47,220 bases of DNA from positions 1-47,220 of the forward strand of contig DCSN01000155.1 of assembly GCA_002325645.1 (NCBI GenBank), in the 5' to 3' direction. A program made the translations under genes and the position numbers. The notes beneath the pieces are model-generated. The model saw nothing but the letters and a program-made list of their open reading frames with translations, searched no databases and had not been told where the DNA came from. Each line of letters opens with the position of its first letter. The first letter of the stretch is position 1. The stretch comes from Pseudanabaena sp. UBA1465 (lineage in GTDB: Bacteria > Cyanobacteriota > Cyanobacteriia > Pseudanabaenales > Pseudanabaenaceae). Below, piece by piece: positions 26,098 to 34,689 of this stretch.

Positions 26098-27039
26098 TTA
26101 TTCCAACTTTTCTGCCGCCTTCAAAAAAGCCCGTTTCGCCGCAATCTTATTCTTGCGATTTGTATAACGCCTAAAACTTCTCACATCCCGATGTCTTGTC
26201 AACTCCATCGCCAAAGAAGGATCTAATTCATACTTCACAATCAAATTCGTCGCGAACGTATGTCTGCCCCGATGCGAATGCAAATCAATTCCCGTCTTCT
26301 CCGCCAAATCATCCATCACATGTCGAATTCCCCAATAGGTCAACCGCTTCCCCTGACTACGATTAGAGCAAGACACAAACAAAGCACTATCAGCCAATAA
26401 CTCTCCTTCCTGCTCTCTCCGCCAATCCAAATAAGCATCCAAATCCTGAATACCTAACTTCGTCAAAGGCACTTCTCCCTTACTATCCCACTTCGCCTCC
26501 TTAATCACCAATTCCCCATTCACATAATCCTCAAAATTCAAACGACAGACCTCCTCCGCCCGCAACCCATGCAACAAAACCGAAAACAAAGCCCGATCGC
26601 GCAACACCACCTTACCTAACGAAATCGCCTCATAAATTCGCAACACCTCCTCATCCTCCAAATCCTTAGCCACAGGATCGGGCAATCGCTCCTGCTGAAT
26701 GCCAATCGTCGGATCGGCAACTACATATTCTGAGAGCAGCATCCAACGATAAAATGATTTCAGAGTCCGCAGCACCCGATTCACCGAACTCAACGCCAAC
26801 TCACGCTCCTTCAGCAAAAAAGTTTTAAACTGTGTCACTTTGCGCCGACTCACATCGACCCAAGCCAGATCGCACCAATCCATAAATGTCCGCAAATCCG
26901 CTTGATACGCCTTACGACTTTTGGGTTGCAAAGACCTTGATGCTAAAAACTCATCAACCCTTGCTTGACGTAAATCTGTATTGGCGATCGCGTTGGGCGG
27001 TTCACTGTAAACAACTAAAATTGGCTCTGGAATCGACAT
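26098..27039 (-). CDS. Tyrosine recombinase/integrase
   Basis: 313 aa from ATG 27039 (MSIPEPILVVYSE). A longer frame to 27078 exists, but a duplicate of this gene's 5' end at 30120 begins similarity at the same ATG, supporting this start. The N-terminal SAM-like core-binding domain is at about 25-110. The catalytic domain has Arg in LLHGLRAEEVC, Lys in the KGEVPLTK segment, HxxR in SHRGRHTFAT, His in TRHRDVRSF and Tyr in RRYTNRK, a complete R-K-H-R-H-Y set. Enzymes of this type integrate or excise DNA or resolve dimers. It flanks a disrupted gene and the defence region, so it could have mobilised part of this island. Confidence 0.92.
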   Translation of the reverse strand: MSIPEPILVVYSEPPNAIANTDLRQARVDEFLASRSLQPKSRKAYQADLRTFMDWCDLAWVDVSRRKVTQFKTFLLKERELALSSVNRVLRTLKSFYRWMLLSEYVVADPTIGIQQERLPDPVAKDLEDEEVLRIYEAISLGKVVLRDRALFSVLLHGLRAEEVCRLNFEDYVNGELVIKEAKWDSKGEVPLTKLGIQDLDAYLDWRREQEGELLADSALFVSCSNRSQGKRLTYWGIRHVMDDLAEKTGIDLHSHRGRHTFATNLIVKYELDPSLAMELTRHRDVRSFRRYTNRKNKIAAKRAFLKAAEKLE

Positions 27040-28410
27040 AGCAGTATCAAGTGTAGTTAGAAGATGTGAAAAAAACAATGATTTTCAAGATCGAAAGTCC
27101 AACTTGTCTTAGGAATATCTTAGAGCAAATAATCATTAATTATTTGTCATTAAATTTATGTGAATGAGTATTTATGCTTAGTGCTGGTAATGTGTTTTCA
27201 AGGTTTCAGGAGTTTGCTTGCGTTGCGTTATATTGAGGGGGTATCTCTGCCCGTTAGTTAGCTGTCGTTATGCAAAAATGGTTTAATACTGCTGGTCCTT
27301 GTAAGGCTGACATTCACTACATGTTGCCGGCAAGCGAGCGTTTGCCTGAGCTAGAGAAGTTGATCGCTCAGGAGAATTACTTTGTAATTCATGCGCCCCG
27401 GCAGACGGGTAAAACAACGGCAATGATCAACCTCGCAAAAGAATTGACTGAGAGTGGTCAATATGTTGCAGTGATGTTATCGGTTGAAGTAGGTGCAGCA
27501 TTTCCCCATAATCCCCAATTAGCACAGAATAGTATTTTAAATAGTTGGTGGAATCAGGTACGTTTCTTGCAGTTGCCATTACCTAATCCCTCACAAATTC
27601 AACAGGAAACAGGTGTTAGTCAACTTGACTTACAAACGGTCTTACAAGCTTGGTCAATGGCATCAGCTTTGCCTCTAATTATTTTTGTAGATGAAATTGA
27701 TGCTTTGAGTGACGAAACTTTAATTTCGGTCCTAAGACAGTTTCGTTCTGGTTATCCTAATCGTCCTAAGGGATTTCCTCAGTCACTTGCCTTGATTGGG
27801 ATGAGAGATGTGCGGGATTATAAATATGCATCAGGAGGTAGCGATCGCCTGCAATCTTCTAGTCCATTTAATATCAAAGTTCAATCTTTTACTTTGAGTA
27901 ACTTTACTTTGGAGGATGTTAATAGGCTTTATCAGCAACATACAGATGCAACAGGACAGGTCTTTACCTCCGAAGCGGTTAATTTAGCCTTTCATTTGAC
28001 ACAGGGTCAACCTTGGTTGGTCAATGCGATCGCTAAGGAAATTGTTGAATATATTGCTAAAGATCCAGCTATTGAGATCAATGTTGATTTAATAGAGCAA
28101 GCTAAGGAGATTTTAATTAAGAGGCAAGATACACATTTAGATAGCTTAGCTGAAAGATTAAGAGAAGATAGGGTGAGGATAATTGTTGAACCAATTTTGT
28201 CAGGTCAAGAGTTAGTTAATACTCCAGAAGATGATTTGAGATATGTTTTAGATTTAGGATTATGCAATCGGGATAGCAGAGGTGGTATTCAAATTGCTAA
28301 TCCAATTTATCGAGAAGTTATTCCTAAAGTACTATACTTTACACGGCTTAAGAGTGCGGATAATTGAAGTAAAATCTAAGAGCTAAAGTAAAGAAATTAA
28401 GATACCGAAT

Positions 28411-29609
28411 ATGTTGCAAATCGCATTTACAGAAAGTGAAAAAGCGAAGCTAAAACATGAAAGATTTCACCATCCGCATCCGCGTGTGCAGCAAAAAATG
28501 GAAGTGCTGTGGCTAAAAAGTCAAAACTTACCTCACTGGCAAATCTGTGAATTAGCAGGTATTAGTGAGAATACATTGCGAAAATATTTTCGAGCTTATA
28601 AGCAAGGTGGTATAGAAAAACTCAAAGAAATCAACTTCAGGAAACCCAAGAGTGAGCTAGTTGCACATCGAACCACGATAGAGACGCATTTTCGTGAGCA
28701 TCCACCCGCCACAATTTCCCAAGCAATTGAGGAAATCGCCGCCTTGACAGGTATCAAACGTAGTCCCACCCAAACCCGAACATTTATGAAATCGATGGGA
28801 ATGCGTTGTGTAAAAGTCGGTGCGGTTCCAGCCAAAGTTGATGTCGAAGCACAGGAGGAATATAAACAAAAAAAGTTAGAGCCAAGACTTGAAGAAGCAA
28901 AGGCAGGTAAACGCGCTGTTTTCTTTGTCGATTCAGCACACTTTGTCATGGGTGCTTTTTTAGGCTTAATTTGGTGTTTTGAACGAGTCTTTGTACGCAC
29001 ACCTTCTGGACGTAAACGTTTCAATGTCTTGGCGGCTTTAAATGCTGTTACCCATGAAGTGATTACCGTAACCAATGACACCTATATTACGGGTACGCAA
29101 GTCTGTGAACTGTTGTACAAATTGGCAGCTTTAGGCTACCCCTGTTAAGGTGACTAAGGAGCTTGCGTGATCCCAGCGATATAGATCTGTAAAACATCAT
29201 GTCAAAAGTTCAAGAAAATGGATTTTTGAAGGCTGAAACGACCAATCTACGTTCGATATTTTTACACCTTAACAGGGGTACAGCTTTAGGCTTAATGATT
29301 CCTATCACCTTAGTTTTAGATAATGCTCGTTATCAAAAGTGTCAGATCGTTATCGCTTTAGCTGCGACCTTGCATATCGAATTACTTTATTTGCCTTCTT
29401 ACTCTCCTAATTTGAACCTGATTGAGCGTCTTTGGAAATTCGTCAAAAAGAAATGTTTGTACGCCAAATATTATTCTGATTTTCCCCTTTTTTGTTCAGC
29501 CATTTCCGATTGCTTAGCTCAACCTCATATTCAGTATAAGTCTGAACTTGATTCCCTTCTTACTCTCAAATTTCAATCTTTCAAAAATACTCATATTGTA
29601 CCCGTTTGA
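28411..29609 (+). pseudogene. IS630-family transposase broken by a MITE
   Basis: Two pieces, 28411-29136 (242 codons) and 29292-29609 (105 codons plus stop), join in frame as LYKLAALG|LMIPITLVLDN when the MITE and one 11-bp repeat are removed, giving 347 aa. The N-terminal HTH (LPHWQICELAGISENTLRKYF) binds the ends. The DDE triad is visible: VFFVDSAHF, LVLDNARYQ and NLIERLWKF. In the present state, the first piece ends about three residues after the break (YPC), so the enzyme should be inactive. Confidence 0.9.
29137..29280. mobile_element. 144-bp MITE with perfect 16-bp ends
   Basis: Ends tacccctgttaaggtg (29137-29152) and caccttaacaggggta (29265-29280) are perfect inverted complements. The flanks cagctttaggc (29126-29136 and 29281-29291) are an 11-bp direct repeat, i.e. 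a target duplication. The interior has no gene; a short ORF crosses it only in part. It must have been mobilised by a transposase encoded elsewhere. Confidence 0.92.
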
Positions 29610-30119
29610 AGTATAGCATCAATTACGATCGCGTCTTTAACTTCAATAGCACCAACATGGCTAGATCAGGATGGTAATCTCAATGCTCAAGCACTGCTAG
29701 ATTCGTTTATCTTGTTCTGGCGGCAGCATGGAGAACCATTATTTGGAAGTACACCCTATCCAGAGATTGCACCCCACATAGTATTGATGGCATTTCTGCA
29801 TCGGGTGGTTAATGGTGGTGGCACATTGGAAAGGGAATATGCCATTGGTTCGGGGCGAATGGATATTTGTTTGCGCTATGGCACAGTGATTTTGGCAATG
29901 GAGTTGAAGGTATGGCGCGATAAGAATCCTGATCCGATTAAGGAAGGATTACAGCAGTTGGATAAATATTTATCGGGATTGAGTTTGGATACAGGTTGGT
30001 TGGTGATATTCGATCGCCGTTCTGGTTTGCCGCCGCTAAGCGATCGCACGACTACTGAGAATGTAATTAGTCCAGCAGGTCGAGAAATCATTGTAATTCG
30101 AGGATAAAGACTACTTGCT

Positions 30120-30179
30120 ATGTCAATACCAGAGCCAATTTTAGTTATTTACGGTGAATCGCCCAAAGCGATGAGATAA
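30120..30179 (+). pseudogene. Remnant of an integrase 5' end
   Basis: ATG 30120 starts MSIPEPILVIYGESPKAMR and then stops. Over 53 nt it matches the start of the integrase gene at 27039 (reverse strand) at 47 positions, with 18 identical nt in a row (ccagagccaattttagtt). It is inverted relative to the intact gene. Similarity begins 4 nt before the ATG and ends near 30172. Confidence 0.8.
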
Positions 30180-30962
30180 ACTTGCTAAGGTAGTCTTGAG
30201 GGTTAAAGGATTCAGGGTTTCTAGATCTTGCTGCGGATGCCTGAGTAGACGCGATCGCATTTCGTCTGTCAAACCCACCACATAACTAAAATCAGCACCC
30301 GCAATACTCTCAAACTGCTCAAAATCCGCGTCAGTCAAGTCCGCCGTCCGTAAATCCACTCCCGCCAAGTTCGCGCCATTTAGCCGCGCATTGCGTAAAC
30401 AAGTCCCCACCAAAAAGCCTTTGCGTAAATCAGCTTGGACTAGCCGCGCTCCCGTCAAATTTGCACCTGAGAGGTCTGCCCCACCCAAATATGCACCTAA
30501 AAAATTGACGCTCTGCAAATCGGCATTTTTCAAGTTAGCCGTATTAAACGGTGCGCCATTTAAATTTGCGTTTGGTCCCACGGCTCCCGATGACTTATAG
30601 GCAAAATTTTCAGGGAACATTGTCTGACTGTCGTACATTGCTCCCTGTAGTTTGGTATCTTGCAAATTCGCCTCGGACAAGTTGGCTCCGCAGAGATTGA
30701 CACGATATAAACAAGCACCTTGTAAATTAGTTCGTTGCAAAATTGCTGCGCCCAAATCACCACTACGCAAATCCACTTCACTTAAATCCGCGTTACTTAA
30801 GTTGGCTCGGTTGAGGTTCGCCCGCACCAAAATTGCTTGATGAAAATTTGCCCCACTCAAATCACAGCCACTTAAATTGCAGTGATAGAGATCCTGCATA
30901 GCCAAGGATTTACCTGACTTAATCGCTTCTAAAATTTCTTGGGCTTTATTTTGGATTTTCAT
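30141..30962 (-). CDS. Pentapeptide-repeat protein
   Basis: 273 aa, largely A(D/N)LxX repeats (for example GANFHQAILVRANLNRANLS, then GGADLSGANLTGARLVQADL), which fold as a right-handed beta helix. A short helical N-terminus (KAQEILEAIKSGKSLAM) leads in. The region at about 220-260 (SYVVGLTDEMRSRLLRHPQQ) is non-repeat. The last dozen or so residues (SHRFGRFTVNN) are encoded antisense to the integrase remnant, so the original C-terminus was probably replaced. These proteins are common in cyanobacteria, with mostly unknown roles. Confidence 0.85.
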   Translation of the reverse strand: MKIQNKAQEILEAIKSGKSLAMQDLYHCNLSGCDLSGANFHQAILVRANLNRANLSNADLSEVDLRSGDLGAAILQRTNLQGACLYRVNLCGANLSEANLQDTKLQGAMYDSQTMFPENFAYKSSGAVGPNANLNGAPFNTANLKNADLQSVNFLGAYLGGADLSGANLTGARLVQADLRKGFLVGTCLRNARLNGANLAGVDLRTADLTDADFEQFESIAGADFSYVVGLTDEMRSRLLRHPQQDLETLNPLTLKTTLASLSHRFGRFTVNN

Positions 30963-31076
30963 ATTTTGTATTATTTAAGGTGTCAAAATCTAACTAGGTA
31001 ACTGATGTCGCAAGCTGCGATCGCGTCATCAACTTTTGGAATTTTTAGATTGATATTAAAAAGGATAATTATATAA

Positions 31077-31643
31077 ATGTTAGTGCCACCAATGACAATG
31101 ATGGATTTCTTTCGTAAGAGCGAGGGAATTTGGTTTATTCATCGTACCGTACATCATTTTGATACTGTCAAAGATGAGTCGGGAGAATCAAAAATTCATG
31201 TTAAAGTGCTGACCCGCGATGATCCCAAAGTTCAAAATATTTGTGAAGCTCAAGGTGGTGCGGGATATCTGGCTGAGGCGATCGCCTCTGGTGGTGCGAG
31301 CTTTATGTGGCAAGCCCATGAAGAAGGCGGACAGGAACCGAATCCAGATCAGGCTGCCATTTTAGTCGATGTACCCGATGACGAAACAGGGCGATCGGGT
31401 AAGCTGCTACGCAATCAAGGTTATGTCGAAAAAATTCCTGTAATTAGTCGCTATTGGTTTGGTGATGATGGCATTTTGACGATCGATACTGACTATGACA
31501 ATAACCAAGGACAAGAGCGCTGCTGGTTTATTACCGATGATTTTCGGGTGCGGGTTAGTACAATTCGGATGATGAACGGCGTGTATTTGATGACCTACTG
31601 CTCCGAGCGACGTTATTTCAGTGACGCAAATTTGCTTGAATAA
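31077..31643 (+). CDS. CpcS/CpeS-family phycobiliprotein lyase
   Basis: 188 aa. Family landmarks are MDFFRKSEGIWFIHRTVHHF (start), SKIHVKVLTRDDPKVQ, GGASFMWQAHEEG, LLRNQGYVEKIPVISRYWFG and RVRVSTIRMMNGVYLMTYCSERR. Lipocalin-like lyases of this family attach a bilin to the Cys-82 equivalent of phycobiliprotein subunits. It differs clearly from the CpeS at 36332 and may be CpeU-like or a member with other substrates. ATG 31077 has a weak aagga 11 nt upstream; internal ATGs at 31092 and 31098 are possible. It directly precedes pebA-pebB on the same strand. Confidence 0.86.
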   Translation: MLVPPMTMMDFFRKSEGIWFIHRTVHHFDTVKDESGESKIHVKVLTRDDPKVQNICEAQGGAGYLAEAIASGGASFMWQAHEEGGQEPNPDQAAILVDVPDDETGRSGKLLRNQGYVEKIPVISRYWFGDDGILTIDTDYDNNQGQERCWFITDDFRVRVSTIRMMNGVYLMTYCSERRYFSDANLLE

Positions 31644-31687
31644 TATAGAGGGGCAGTAGAATGGCTGATTTTTTTGGGGTATAAGGA

Positions 31688-31750
31688 TTGTGCAAAATAT
31701 ATGCACGTTCACAAATCTTGATGATTAAAGTTACGGACTTATAATAAAAT
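31688..31750 (+). promoter_or_regulatory. Shared upstream block before pebA
   Basis: A 63-nt block matching 33408-33470 (upstream of cpeC) at 50 positions without gaps, including 20 identical nt (acaaatcttgatgattaaag, 31711-31730). It lies about 160 nt before the pebA ATG. Two pigment operons sharing this suggests one regulator site plus promoter. CpeR, encoded nearby, is a candidate, but binding is inferred. Confidence 0.6.
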
Positions 31751-31906
31751 CAGTCATAACAAGGCGCGATAAATGCTTTTTATAGCAAAAGGCTTTGCTT
31801 CATCAGAAAATCTGTACTTCAGATTCATTTTAAAAATTCCTCTATTAATTACTTTTTAATTACTTTTTTTTATTGAGATTTGCTCTTTATTTTTGCTTAA
31901 AAAATC

Positions 31907-32638
31907 ATGTACAAACCTTTTTTAGAACATCTAGAACGATCGCTACAAGAGCGATTTCAGCTACAAAAGCGATCGATACCAACAGGTTTGGAGTCTTGTA
32001 CAAGCGAGCGTGGTCGCAACCCAGCCACAATTAATAGCTGGTGCTATCAGTCTCCAGAGCTTCGCAAAATTCGCTATACATATATTGATGCAGGGGCAAG
32101 CGCTCAAATTTTTAATAGCGTCATTTATCCCAGTCATGAGTATGACTTGCCTTTATTAGGAATTGACTTTCTATCCTTTGGGCAGGTCAAAAACTTGATT
32201 GTGATGGACTTTCAGCCATTGTTTCAAGATGCGGCTTATTTAGAAAAGTATATCCATCCCCTCAAAGCTCTACACGATAAATATCCAGAACTATCGCAAA
32301 ATCTGGAAATGAAGTTTTACGATGCTAATCAGTATTTCTCGAAATATTTACTGTTTGCTAAGACCGATCCTGAAACTGTAAAAACTCGCGTATTTGAAGC
32401 GTTTCAAGATTATTTGAATTTGTACTGGCAAATGCTTGCTAATGCGACTCCGCTCTATGACCAATCGGACATTCAGCGCATTGTCAAGGCGCAAAAGGAT
32501 TACGATCAATACAGCGCCGATCGCGATCCTGCTTCTGGTTTGTTCAGTAGCTATTTTGGACATGAATGGTCGGAAAAGTTCCTATATGGATTTTTGTTTG
32601 AAGATGCGATGCCACTAGCGACAGGAGTAAGTTCTTAA
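31907..32638 (+). CDS. pebA: 15,16-dihydrobiliverdin:ferredoxin oxidoreductase PebA
   Basis: 243 aa, a ferredoxin-dependent bilin reductase that reduces biliverdin IXa to 15,16-dihydrobiliverdin, the first step to phycoerythrobilin. Family features are KIRYTYIDAGASAQIFNSVI, YPSHEYDLPLLGIDFLSF (substrate-pocket Asp), VMDFQPLF and the C-terminal RDPASGLFSSYFGHEWSEKF. It pairs with pebB 1 nt downstream. I separate it from PebB by order and by its LGIDFLSF-type sequence, which is standard but not tested here. Confidence 0.9.
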   Translation: MYKPFLEHLERSLQERFQLQKRSIPTGLESCTSERGRNPATINSWCYQSPELRKIRYTYIDAGASAQIFNSVIYPSHEYDLPLLGIDFLSFGQVKNLIVMDFQPLFQDAAYLEKYIHPLKALHDKYPELSQNLEMKFYDANQYFSKYLLFAKTDPETVKTRVFEAFQDYLNLYWQMLANATPLYDQSDIQRIVKAQKDYDQYSADRDPASGLFSSYFGHEWSEKFLYGFLFEDAMPLATGVSS

Positions 32639-32639
32639 G

Positions 32640-33386
32640 TTGACACTCTACCAACCATTTTTAGATCATGCGATCGCCTATTTAAAGGAGCGCTTACCCG
32701 ATTTGCAGCCCTACCCAATCCCCGCAGGATTCGAGTCAAAATCGGCGATCGTTGGCAAAGGTAAACATGAGAACGAAGTTGTAACTACAAGTTACGCTTA
32801 TCAATCAACGAAGTTACGCCAAATTCGGGCGGCGCATGTGCAGGGCGGAGCGTCATTGCAAGTGTTAAACTTTGTGATTTTTCCGCGACTAAATTATGAT
32901 TTACCTTTTTTTGGTGCAGATTTAGTCACTTTGCCTGGTGGGCATTTAATTGCTTTAGATATGCAGCCCCTATTTCGCGATCTCCCTGAATATCAGGCGA
33001 AATATACACAGCCAATCTTGCCAATTTTTGAATCCTATCAACCCCATTTACCTTGGGGTGGTGATTTCCCAGAAGAGGCAAGTCAGTTCTTTTCACCAGC
33101 TTTTCTCTGGACTAGACCACAGGAAAATGAAGTGGTGGAAACCCATGTGTTTGCTGCTTTTAAAGATTATTTGCAAGCATATCTAGATTTTTGCGATCGC
33201 GCCATCCCTGTAACCGATCCCGAACAACTAGAAGCGATCGAGGCAGCCCAACTACGTTACTTGCGCTATCGCGCCGAAAAAGATCCAGCGAGAGGGATGT
33301 TTACTCGATTCTATGGCTCTGAGTGGACTGAAGAATATATTCATGGTTTTTTGTTTGACTTAGAGCGCCACCCGACTAAAATCTGA
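32640..33386 (+). CDS. pebB: Phycoerythrobilin:ferredoxin oxidoreductase PebB
   Basis: 248 aa, which reduces 15,16-dihydrobiliverdin to phycoerythrobilin. Landmarks are KLRQIRAAHVQGGASLQVLN, FPRLNYDLPFFGADLVTLPG, LIALDMQPLFRDLPEY and ARGMFTRFYGSEWTEEYIHG. The start is TTG at 32640, 1 nt after the pebA stop; no ATG gives the full N-terminus (MTLYQPFLDHAI). A TTG start with an aggag about 12 nt upstream, inside pebA, implies coupled translation. PebA and PebB are thought to channel the intermediate. Confidence 0.91.
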   Translation: MTLYQPFLDHAIAYLKERLPDLQPYPIPAGFESKSAIVGKGKHENEVVTTSYAYQSTKLRQIRAAHVQGGASLQVLNFVIFPRLNYDLPFFGADLVTLPGGHLIALDMQPLFRDLPEYQAKYTQPILPIFESYQPHLPWGGDFPEEASQFFSPAFLWTRPQENEVVETHVFAAFKDYLQAYLDFCDRAIPVTDPEQLEAIEAAQLRYLRYRAEKDPARGMFTRFYGSEWTEEYIHGFLFDLERHPTKI

Positions 33387-33407
33387 TTTAAAAATTAGAT
33401 TTTTGAA

Positions 33408-33470
33408 TTGTGCAGGATTTATGTAGATTTACAAATCTTGATGATTAAAGGTACAAACTTGTAAGAGAAT
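33408..33470 (+). promoter_or_regulatory. Shared upstream block before cpeC
   Basis: Partner of 31688-31750 (50 of 63 positions identical; the core acaaatcttgatgattaaag is 100 percent). It begins 22 nt after the pebB stop and lies about 120 nt before the cpeC ATG, a usual distance for a promoter with a long leader. It is the likely control region of cpeCDESTR. Confidence 0.6.
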
Positions 33471-33590
33471 TTACTCACTAGCTCGAAAATAAGAGCGTTT
33501 TCTAGCGTCTAAAGTAAAGTTGGCAAGACAACACGATTCTATAAAATCATTTTTATTAAATCCTTTCGTTAACTCAGGAGATATTTTGTA

Positions 33591-34451
33591 ATGGCTTTTG
33601 GACCAGCTTCGCGATTGGGCGTAAGCCTGTTTGATGAAACTCCACCTGTTGAGTGGATGTCGGGACAATCTCAGGAAGATTCCGAAACTATTATTCGTGC
33701 AGTTTATCGCCAAGTTCTTGGCAATGCTTATGTCATGGAGAGCGAACGACTAACTGTTGCCGAATCTCAGTTCAAACGTGGTGAACTAAGCGTCCGTGAG
33801 TTTGTCAGGGCGGTGGCTAAGTCCGATCTTTACTGCTCTCGATTCTTTACAAGCTGCGCTCGTTACCGTGCGATCGAACTCAACTTCCGCCATCTATTAG
33901 GTCGCCCACCATTAGATTTAGAAGAAATGCGCGGACATAGCACGACTCTTGATACCAAGGGCTTTGAAGCTGATATCGATACCTATATCGACAGTGACGA
34001 ATACCAAAACACCTTTGGCGAGAACTTCGTTCCCTACATTCGTGGCTACAAGACCGAAGCTTGCACAAGCATGGTTCAGTTTACGCATACTTTTCAATTG
34101 GTGCGCGGAGCTTCTAGCAGCAGCTTGAAGGGCGATTTGTCTGGCAACAGACCTAAGCTGAATTCTCTAGTAATTAATCCCACAGCAACTGCGGTTATTC
34201 CTTCTTCAGGTTCTGGTGCGACATTCCGTAATCCTACCGATGCCCCTTTGCGTCGGACTCCTTTGGGAACTTTGGGTTCAAGCAATGTTTATCGGATTGA
34301 AGTTACGGGTTATCGTGCCAAAAACGTTAACAAGGTTTCACAATTCCGTCGTAGCAACAAGGTGTACTTGGTTCCCTTTGAACAGCTTTCAGCTCAATTT
34401 CAAAGGATTCACGCTCAAGGTGGCGTAATTGCCAGCGTCACAGTTGTGTAA
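33591..34451 (+). CDS. cpeC: Phycoerythrin rod linker CpeC
   Basis: 286 aa. The phycobilisome linker domain lies at about 25-170: IIRAVYRQVLGNAYVMESER, LSVREFVRAVAKSDLYCSRF, ELNFRHLLGRPP and FEADIDTYIDSDEYQNTFGE. A CpcD-like domain is at about 230-284 (VYRIEVTGYRAKNV, then RSNKVYLVPFEQLSAQFQRI). It joins phycoerythrin hexamers into rods and is the first gene of cpeCDESTR, as in Fremyella. The ATG has caggag 10 nt upstream. Confidence 0.92.
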   Translation: MAFGPASRLGVSLFDETPPVEWMSGQSQEDSETIIRAVYRQVLGNAYVMESERLTVAESQFKRGELSVREFVRAVAKSDLYCSRFFTSCARYRAIELNFRHLLGRPPLDLEEMRGHSTTLDTKGFEADIDTYIDSDEYQNTFGENFVPYIRGYKTEACTSMVQFTHTFQLVRGASSSSLKGDLSGNRPKLNSLVINPTATAVIPSSGSGATFRNPTDAPLRRTPLGTLGSSNVYRIEVTGYRAKNVNKVSQFRRSNKVYLVPFEQLSAQFQRIHAQGGVIASVTVV

Positions 34452-34479
34452 TCCGATATTTATCGTTGAGTAGCTATCG

Positions 34480-34521
34480 TTGAGGGTGTTTGTCCCTGAC
34501 ATATCCCTCAAAATGTTTTTT
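34480..34521 (+). terminator. Weak stem-loop and T-run after cpeC
   Basis: Stem ttgaggg (34480-34486) pairs with ccctcaa (34505-34511), with an 18-nt loop, and tttttt follows at 34516-34521. It is a plausible attenuator between cpeC and cpeD. The stem is only 7 bp and there are 4 nt before the T-run, so it is weak. Confidence 0.35.
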
Positions 34522-34626
34522 CTAATGTTTGTTTTGTTGGATTTCATCTATTTGTTAATCAATAAATAGCGCTTTTGCTTACTTCTCTAACAAAATCAAC
34601 CAATAGAAATAATAGAGAAGCGTAAA

Positions 34627-34678
34627 TAAATTCTATAAATTATAAATTCTATAAACTCCATAAATTCTATAAATTCGG
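34627..34678 (+). repeat. Three tandem 13-mers in the cpeD leader
   Basis: taaattctataaa starts at 34627, 34643 and 34661 (steps of 16 and 18 nt), just before the ggagat ribosome site of cpeD. All three copies are identical over 13 nt. A role in mRNA stability or protein binding is possible but not shown. Confidence 0.7.
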
Positions 34679-34689
34679 AGATAATTATT

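Larger units (their letters stand above)
28335..29613 (+). mobile_element. IS630-type insertion sequence, itself interrupted
   Basis: 1279 bp including the inner MITE. It is flanked by TA at 28333-28334 and 29614-29615, the target duplication expected of IS630/Tc1 elements. The left end (tactttacacgg) and the complement of the right end (tacttcaaacgg) match at 10 of 12 positions. It carries one transposase gene and has inserted in the ATPase/nuclease gene in the same orientation. Confidence 0.9.
27270..30107 (+). pseudogene. AAA-ATPase/PD-(D/E)XK nuclease gene, split by an IS
   Basis: The 5' part (27270-28334, 355 codons) encodes an AAA-like domain with Walker A HAPRQTGKTTA and Walker B IIFVDEIDALS. 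The 3' part (29616-30107) encodes LDQDGNLNAQALLDSF, then HRVVNGGGTLEREYAIGSGR, and a nuclease-like core GRMDICLRYG...LAMELKVWRDK (Asp, then ExK). Removing the insertion with one TA copy joins PKVL directly to ASITIASLT in frame and rebuilds a 518-aa protein of a common cyanobacterial ATPase-nuclease family. As it stands, the N-terminal part reads about ten extra residues into the insertion before stopping. Function is lost unless the element excises. Confidence 0.9.

Noticed and set aside
28596..29081. 161-aa minus-strand frame in the IS
   Set aside because: Opposite the transposase, which carries the DDE residues and HTH.
34627..34678. CRISPR-like array before cpeD
   Set aside because: Units are 16-18 nt with no separate spacers and no cas genes.
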